From an uncultured Chloroflexota bacterium (lineage in GTDB: Bacteria > Chloroflexota > Anaerolineae > Aggregatilineales > Phototrophicaceae): DNA of 6,957 nt. Shown piece after piece: positions 1 through 5,400 of the stretch. A program made the position numbers and the translations under genes. Location: the NCBI GenBank assembly GCA_937864975.1, contig CALMDI010000705.1, positions 1-6,957 of the forward strand, in the 5' to 3' direction. The notes under the pieces were generated by a model that saw only the letters and a list, made by a program, of their open reading frames with translations, ran no database searches and was not told the origin of the DNA. Every line of letters starts with the position of its first letter. The first letter of the stretch is position 1.

Positions 1-844
1 TTGGCAGGTAGAACCCGCCGCTATACTGGGTCAGTTCATAGCTGCCCGGCTCGCCTACCTTCAGACTGATGCGCTCCGATATCTTGCGCTTTGTCACGTG
101 AAAAACGTTGGTCGCTTCTTTCACCGGCAGATCGGGCCAGAAGGTTTTGAAGATTTCGTCGCGGGTGACCAGCGGGTGATCCATAAAATAGAAGAATAAA
201 TTCCGGGGCAGAGCGCCATCCCAGTTGGTAATCGGCTGACCGTTGACGAGCGCGTACCCCCGTCCCAGCGCGTAGACTTCCAACTGCGGCTTCGGCACGT
301 TCTCGACCGTGAACATCAGGTCGTCGCGCCGGTACTCCGTGCCGAGCACCAGCGCAACCCCGCGCGCAACGGCGTCCGCCCACGGCTGGTGCGCTAGCAT
401 GCGGCTGCTCACGGCGAGCTGTGCATGAGCGGGCAAGACCTTCACAAGCGTTTTGAAAAATTTGCTCAATACCCCATCCAGCGGCAGCCTGTCAAGCTCA
501 TCAATGTATAAAACCAGCGGATCGCGGCTGTACGCCGCCAGATCGGCAGCCAGCGCTTCCGCCCACGCATCGGGGTCGCTTGAATTCAGCGCCTGCCGGA
601 GATGATCGCCAAAGTGATCAAGCACCAACTCGAATTCCGCGACCAGATCGCTCAACCAATCCTTCAGCGTCGTCACTTCCGCTGGGATACGGTAATATAG
701 GAAACCTTCGTTGGCGTTGGATAGGAAATTTGTTAAGAAAAGGTTGCGATAGTTCGTCCACGGATACAACAGGATAACTTTCTTTCCTGCCGCACGCTCG
801 CGGAAAGAGGGCAGCGATACTTTAGTGATCGCCGGGGCAATCAT
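1..844 (-). CDS. Partial transcriptional regulator: STAND/MalT-like pseudo-ATPase plus SARP-type winged helix
   Basis: The reading frame opens at ATG 844-842 and runs without a stop through 281 codons to the left edge, so the C-terminus is missing. Residues about 20-180 follow the strand order of a STAND-type P-loop ATPase: KKVILLY (22-27), where the phosphate-binding loop should follow; a Walker B-like strand LVLYIDELDRL (110-120); a sensor-like strand QLAVSSR (142-148); and DDLMFTVE (174-181), which resembles the dLrFt segment of MalT-family proteins. The GxxxxGK[ST] Walker A is absent; YPWTNYR stands there instead. Residues about 187-260 match a SARP/OmpR-like winged helix: LEVYALGRGYALVNGQPI, then LFFYFMDHPLVTRDEIFKTFWPD and NVFHVTKRKISERI. 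The family role is DNA-binding transcription control in the cytoplasm, often with a BTAD/TPR region after the helix, which here would lie off-window. The start is supported by GAAAGG six bases upstream. It is transcribed divergently from the ligase gene. The target is unknown. Confidence 0.85.
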   Translation of the reverse strand, partial: MIAPAITKVSLPSFRERAAGKKVILLYPWTNYRNLFLTNFLSNANEGFLYYRIPAEVTTLKDWLSDLVAEFELVLDHFGDHLRQALNSSDPDAWAEALAADLAAYSRDPLVLYIDELDRLPLDGVLSKFFKTLVKVLPAHAQLAVSSRMLAHQPWADAVARGVALVLGTEYRRDDLMFTVENVPKPQLEVYALGRGYALVNGQPITNWDGALPRNLFFYFMDHPLVTRDEIFKTFWPDLPVKEATNVFHVTKRKISERISLKVGEPGSYELTQYSGGFYLP

Positions 845-850
845 ACCAGA

Positions 851-856
851 CCTTTC
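851..856 (-). promoter_or_regulatory. Ribosome binding site of the minus-strand regulator
   Basis: On the minus strand GAAAGG lies six bases before ATG 844-842. This is good Shine-Dalgarno spacing and fixes the start of the regulator there. Confidence 0.6.
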
Positions 857-891
857 GTGCCGCCATGCAGGAGTCCAGTGCGCCTCCAAAC

Positions 892-907
892 TGGCATAAT
901 GGTGCCA
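892..907. promoter_or_regulatory. Candidate operator dyad TGGCA-N6-TGCCA
   Basis: A perfect 5-bp inverted repeat, TGGCA (892-896) and TGCCA (903-907), is separated by TAATGG. It lies 48 bases upstream of the minus-strand regulator's start codon, in the divergent intergenic region, where a dimeric repressor or activator site is expected. Such short dyads arise by chance fairly often, so the operator role is an inference. On the minus strand it also resembles a sigma-54 element but with the wrong spacing. Confidence 0.3.
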
Positions 908-959
908 ACTTTAACCGAACCGGCAAAGCCGCGCCTTAAACCTAAGCAAATAAGGCTAC

Positions 960-1002
960 TACAAAACGCAAATTTATACAAAAGATTTTACAATTCATAC
1001 AA
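960..1002 (+). repeat. Four TACAA repeats in the AT-rich divergent region
   Basis: TACAA occurs at 960-964, 977-981, 989-993 and 998-1002, all on the plus strand, within one AT-rich patch of an otherwise GC-rich window. The spacings are 17, 12 and 9 bases, so they are not phased to one helical turn. They overlap the proposed promoter of the ligase gene. They may be regulator-binding half-sites or merely a result of base composition. Confidence 0.35.
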
Positions 1003-1003
1003 T
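975..1003 (+). promoter_or_regulatory. Putative sigma-70 promoter of the ligase gene
   Basis: TATACA (975-980) is a four-of-six match to the -35 box. TACAAT (998-1003) is a five-of-six match to the -10 box, and the spacing is the ideal 17 bases. Transcription would start near 1010, giving a leader of about 28 bases before the TTG start at 1038. The surrounding AT-rich stretch fits a promoter. The call is by eye and has no experimental support. Confidence 0.45.
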
Positions 1004-1021
1004 TTTCTCGCGAAATCCGCC

Positions 1022-1027
1022 GGAAGG
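1022..1027 (+). promoter_or_regulatory. Ribosome binding site of the ligase gene
   Basis: GGAAGG lies ten bases before TTG 1038, slightly long but acceptable spacing. It also lies five bases before an out-of-frame ATG at 1033, which opens only a 19-codon frame ending in TGA at 1090-1092. It supports the TTG start because no ATG or GTG in the ligase frame occurs between the in-frame stop at 951-953 and 1038. Confidence 0.5.
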
Positions 1028-1037
1028 TACGGATGCA

Positions 1038-2372
1038 TTGTCCCAAATTGCTCAACGGCTCCTCCTGTTGGAGCCGCTCGTCCTTGTGCTGATGGTCTAT
1101 GCGTTTTTCACGCCGGACGCCAGCCGGGTGTGGACGCTGCCGCTGCTGATCCCGCTGCTGGCGCTGCGCTGGACTGCCTATCACCGCCTTGTCACGAGGA
1201 CGCCGCTTGATTTATGGCTCGTCGCGCTGCTGCTATTAGGTATTGTAAACATATATACGGCTCCGTATACGCGAGGAGATGTATCCCTTACTAATGTACT
1301 ACTGAATCGCAGCGATCTGGTCCCGTGGGCATGGGTCATGCTGGGGCGTCCCGTGATGGGGATCGCCCTGTTCTTCGGGATGGTCGAGTTCGCGCGGCTG
1401 CACGGCATTCGGAGTATTGTGATCGCGTCGGTCGCGCTGGGGCTGCTGCTGTCAGGAACGGCGCTCGTCTCGACGCAGTGGAATACCAAATCAGACCCAC
1501 TGCGCCCGCTGATTGATCTGCTGCCAAGCACGCGCGACCTGTTTTACGCGCCGGGCGGCTTTAACGCCAATGAGATTGGCGGCGCGCTGGCGTGGCTGAC
1601 GCCGCTGTGCGCGGGGCTGGCGCTGGCTCGCCGGTCGCCCCGGTGGATTCAGGCGGGCGCGGTCGCCGCGTTCGCGCTCCTGCTGCTGGCGCTCTTTCTG
1701 GGACAATCTCGTTTGGCACTCATTGGAGTAATTTTTGCGCTCGGCGTGCTGATTTTCCTGCTGATTCGGAGCGCGCGCGGGCGCGCTTTCGCGCTCGTCG
1801 CCCTGAGCGTGCTGATCGTGGCGGAGGTTCTCGTCGCGACCCACGCCATCGCGCCGCCGACCGAGGCAGAGCTGATGGAGGAACGGGACGAGGCGCGCGC
1901 CAGCCGGCGCTTCGAGATGTGGAGGCAGGCGCTTGCCATCCTTCGTGATCACCCCCTGACAGGCGTCGGAGCGAATATGTTTCGCGATGGCAGCGTGCGC
2001 GCTGTGTATCCCGTGCCGACCTATGAAACCCGCGTCCTGCCGCACGCGCACAACGAGTTTTTGCAAATCGCTGCCGACCTCGGCATCCCCGGCTTGATCG
2101 TGTTTATCGGCATCTATGCAAGCGCGGGGTGGATGATCTGGCGCTGCTGGCGCGCGGGGGATGGCAGCGCGCGGGCGGTCGCCGCGGCAGCGGGCGCGGG
2201 ACTGCTGGCGCACGCGGTGTATGGCATGGGCGACGCAGTCACGCTGTGGGATCGCTTCACATTTGTATTCTGGTGGCTCCTCGGCGTCGCGGGCGCGCAG
2301 TACGTATGTCTGCACAGTGCCAAGAATACGCCCGCGTATCCGCCGCTGCCCGAAAAGGTTGTCGAAAAATAA
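1038..2372 (+). CDS. O-antigen ligase/polymerase family (Wzy_C-like) membrane protein
   Basis: This is a 444-residue polytopic inner-membrane protein with about twelve hydrophobic segments (roughly 7-24, 30-46, 58-72, 98-117, 123-142, 181-197, 204-221, 226-243, 249-267, 349-368, 378-396, 405-424). A large polar loop at about 268-348 is expected on the outer face. Family landmarks are FNANEIGG (175-182), LGQSRLALIG (221-230, with S224-R225), RFEMWRQALAI then DHPLTGVGANMFR (291-316), and the signature HAHNEFLQIAADLGIPGL (336-353), which carries the conserved histidines. Members transfer or polymerise undecaprenyl-linked glycans, or glycosylate proteins, outside the cytoplasmic membrane; the acceptor here cannot be read from sequence. 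The TTG start follows GGAAGG. ATG 1092 (residue 19) is an alternative, but it would remove most of the first membrane segment. No glycosyltransferases or flippase lie nearby in this window. Family call is strong; exact substrate is unknown. Confidence 0.88.
   Translation: MSQIAQRLLLLEPLVLVLMVYAFFTPDASRVWTLPLLIPLLALRWTAYHRLVTRTPLDLWLVALLLLGIVNIYTAPYTRGDVSLTNVLLNRSDLVPWAWVMLGRPVMGIALFFGMVEFARLHGIRSIVIASVALGLLLSGTALVSTQWNTKSDPLRPLIDLLPSTRDLFYAPGGFNANEIGGALAWLTPLCAGLALARRSPRWIQAGAVAAFALLLLALFLGQSRLALIGVIFALGVLIFLLIRSARGRAFALVALSVLIVAEVLVATHAIAPPTEAELMEERDEARASRRFEMWRQALAILRDHPLTGVGANMFRDGSVRAVYPVPTYETRVLPHAHNEFLQIAADLGIPGLIVFIGIYASAGWMIWRCWRAGDGSARAVAAAAGAGLLAHAVYGMGDAVTLWDRFTFVFWWLLGVAGAQYVCLHSAKNTPAYPPLPEKVVEK
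1254..1269. repeat. Palindrome TATACGG-CT-CCGTATA inside the ligase gene
   Basis: A perfect 7-bp inverted repeat (1254-1260 and 1263-1269) with a two-base spacer lies in the ligase coding sequence. It sits in a local AT-rich stretch (about 1233-1300) that uses CTA, TTA, GTA, ATA, CGA and GGA codons, unlike the CTG/GTC/CGC preference of the rest of the gene. An operator-like or mRNA-structure role is possible but unproven. Confidence 0.3.
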
Positions 2373-2422
2373 CACAACTTCCATCCGCGTTATTCGTTTA
2401 TGCTGGTAGCGACGTGATGCAC

Positions 2423-2459
2423 GCGGGCAGCGTGCGGTGCTTTCGCGCAACGCGCCCGC
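2423..2459 (+). promoter_or_regulatory. GC-rich hairpin just before the kinase start
   Basis: The stem is GCGGGC (2423-2428) with GCCCGC (2454-2459), then GCG (2430-2432) with CGC (2451-2453), then TGCG (2433-2436) with CGCA (2446-2449). Each side carries one bulged A (2429 and 2450), and the loop is nine bases (2437-2445). That gives thirteen base pairs, eleven of them G-C. No T tract follows, so it is not a standard intrinsic terminator. It ends six bases before ATG 2466, where it would cover that start's ribosome-binding zone. It may end or attenuate ligase transcription, protect its mRNA 3' end, or restrict kinase translation. Confidence 0.5.
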
Positions 2460-2465
2460 CTGAGA

Positions 2466-5400
2466 ATGCTTACTGGAACCGGGTGGATGTCTGAAACCCT
2501 TGCGACAAACCCTATGAGCGAAGCGCCGGTGCTGCCGCCCCCTTCCGGGATGCGCGCCTGGCATCCTCGCCTCGCGGTGGTCATTGGCGCGATCACGACG
2601 CTGATCGCGGCGGCGGTGCTGGTTTCCTCGTTCACGCTGGCGGTCGATCCCCCGCAGGCGCTCATCAGCCTCATCTATCTGGGCGTTTTTGTCCTGACTG
2701 CGCTACTGACCGACCGCGTCGAGGACGGCAACTGGACGGGCTTCCCGCACGTCGTCGCCATGCTGGCATGGTTGACGCTCGGCTTGAACGCCGCCCTGTT
2801 GATCGTGCTGGTGGGCGCGGCGCTGACGGCGTTGATCCAGCTTCGGGCGCACCGCCTGCTCGACCTCGACCGTCTCACCCCCTACGAAGCGATCAGTCTC
2901 GCGCTGGGGCGCATTGCCATTACCGGGGTGTCGCTGGCGGTCGCGGCGGGCGTTTACCGGGCGCTCAACTTCGCCCCGCCGCTGAATGATCTCACGCTGA
3001 ACAATATGATCGCGCTGCTGGTCGCCCTGCTCGGCGCGCTGGTGACGACACAGTTCATCGGCGTTCTGCTGCTCGGAGACCTGCGCGACGTTGGGGCGCG
3101 GCTGCGGTGGGCGCGGAAGCAGGGACAGGCGCTGCTGGAACTGGTCAGCATTGTCGTGATTATCGTGCTGGCGCTGCTGAAAGGTCCGGTGCCCTACGGC
3201 GTGTATGCCGCCCTGCTGGCGCTGATCGCGCTGGAAGCGGTGCGGACGCGCGACACCCGCCGCAGCGCGGGACGGATGCGCCGTATCGAGGCGCTTTCGC
3301 TCCTCAGGGAAACGGGCGAAACGACGTCGTCTCTGATGATGGATGACCTGCTGCTAAGCATTTACCAGCAGGTTTATCAGGTTACCGGCGCACCTGTGAT
3401 CGCGTTCGCGCTGTATAACGCCGAGCATGGCATCCTCGACTACCGGCTCGTCATGGTCAACGGTGAAAAAACGGTCTGGCCCGTCCGACGCATGGACGAC
3501 AGCGCCGCCAGCTACGTGATTCGCCACGGCAAAACGCTGCCGCTGAACACGCACGAACGTGAAACCCTCGAACAGCTTGGCATTGCGCCGTCGCTGATGG
3601 AGCAGCTTTACCCACACCTGTTGGGGCTGCCGCTCGCCGCCGGGGATGAGACCCTCGGCGCGCTCATCCTCGTTCGCAACGGGCAGTACGGGCAGTTCGA
3701 TGCCGACACGCTGGCGACGCTCGACGCCCTCGCGCGGCAGGCGGGGCTTGCCATCCATAACGCGCGTCTGTACTCGCGCAGCACCGAACTGGTCGAGCAT
3801 CTGTCGCTGATCAACAGCGCGATGCAAACCATGATCCACAAGCTGGATAAGACGCAAGCCATTCAGAAGATTTCCGAAGCCGCGGTTGCTATCGGTCAGG
3901 CAGACGCCAGCGGGCTGTACCTGCTCAACCGCGTCCAGCGCACGACCGAACTTGTCCACGCCATCGGCTTGAATAATAGCCAGCAGACCGCTTACACCAG
4001 CTACCCGCAGGTGATCGACATTCATCGTCAAAATCTGCGGCTGCTGACGGACGTCGAAGCGCCGAGCGCCGATCAGGCTATCGTGCGGCTGGCGCGGCAG
4101 GGCGGCTTCCGCGCGCTGACGGAAATTCCGCTGCTGTCGAACAATGCCGTGCTGGGCTATCTGACGCTGTATTACAACGACCCGCATTATCCGAGCGCCA
4201 GCGAGCTTGAACTGCTGCAAATGCTCGCTAACCAGGTCGCGTCGGTCATCGACAACGCGGAGTTGTTCGGCGCGCTGGAAACGTATGCCTTCGAGATGGC
4301 ACAGCTCGCGCACCTGTCGCGCGTGTCGATGCTCAACCTCGACCTCGATACGGTGGTGCAGGACGTCGCGGAGATTTTGTGTCAGGTGCTGCTGGTCAAC
4401 CGCTGCACCATCGCGCTGGTCGATCCCAGTGACAACACGCTGCGGGTCGTCGGGAGTGTCGTCACGGCAGACCGCCCGCCGATCACGACGCCGGACGAAC
4501 AGCAGATTGCCTTCCACGAAGTCACCGACGTCATCACGCAGCCCTTCCCATCTCCGCGCGCCCTTCACGCCGACGATCCGACACTCTCGATTGCGCTGAA
4601 GCGACTGATGGCGGTCAACCTCGAATCGACCATCGCGATCATTCCGATGAGGATGAACAACAGTCTGATGGGACTGATTCTGCTCGGCAGCCAGGAGAAG
4701 CGCGAATTCACCGAGCGCGAATGGCAGCTTGCGGAAATGGCGACCAATCAGGTGGGGGCGCAGATTCAGAACGCGCGCCTGTACACGACCACGCAGACGC
4801 AGTTGAGCACGCGGCTCGATCAACTTGCGATGATCGAAGACATCGCGCGCCAGATCACCAGCACGCTCGATTTCAACCAGATCATCAAGAACATGCTCGA
4901 AGCGGCGATCCGCTCGACGCAGGCGAATTACGTCGCGCTGATCCTGCTCTCGGAAGATCAGCACCTGCGCGTGATCGTCATCGACTATACGAACGGCAAG
5001 TTCAGCCGCCACTTCATGCCCATCCCGCGCGAGGACAGCATCGTCGGGCAGGTCATCCGGTCGGGCAAGCCGATTTTGACACGCGACACACGCAACAATC
5101 CGAATTACATCGCGCCGCGCACAGGCACCACCTACCTGTCGTCGCTGGCGGTGCCGCTGATCCGCGATAATCAGGTGGTCGGCGTGCTGGCAGCCGAGAG
5201 CGAGCGGACGAATTTCTTCTCCGAGGAACATACCAGCTTTTTGAGCAACCTCGCCGGGCACGCGGTCATCAGCATCGCCAACGCGCGCGCGCTGGACGAG
5301 CGGCAGTATCAGGTGAACATCCTGACCAGCCTGCAATCGCTCGCCCTGCGGCTGTCCAGCGCCATCGACACCCGCTCGGTGGCAAGCGCCGTTCTGGATA

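Noticed and set aside
895..908. Sigma-54-like promoter (TGGCAC...TGC) on the minus strand before the regulator
   Set aside because: The GG to GC distance is nine bases rather than the required ten, the -12 element is poor, and the regulator has no sigma-54 activator features.
1033..1092. A 19-codon frame (ATG 1033 to TGA 1090-1092) that overlaps ATG 1092 of the ligase frame as a possible leader peptide
   Set aside because: The TGATG overlap is tempting, but using ATG 1092 would remove the first membrane segment, and the TTG start explains the ribosome binding site adequately.
857..1210. A 117-codon plus-strand frame starting at GTG 857
   Set aside because: It runs through the AT-rich promoter region and then out of frame through the ligase gene, and it has no convincing protein features.
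2373..2422. Possible promoter for the kinase in the gap after the ligase
   Set aside because: TTATTC and TTTATG sequences exist, but I found no -35/-10 pair with reasonable spacing.
2423..2459. Standard rho-independent terminator of the ligase gene
   Set aside because: The hairpin is strong, but CTGAGAATG follows it rather than a run of T residues, so I list it as a structured element of unknown role.
1491..2564. A 357-codon minus-strand open frame across the ligase and the gap
   Set aside because: It is antisense to the ligase motifs, crosses the intergenic hairpin, and is low-complexity Arg/Gln/Ala-rich; no family is recognisable.
3354..5336. A 660-codon open frame on the minus strand opposite the kinase
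   Set aside because: It is antisense to a well-supported kinase with recognisable domains. Its translation is rich in Arg, His, Gln and Asp with no motif, as expected of a shadow frame in GC-rich coding DNA.
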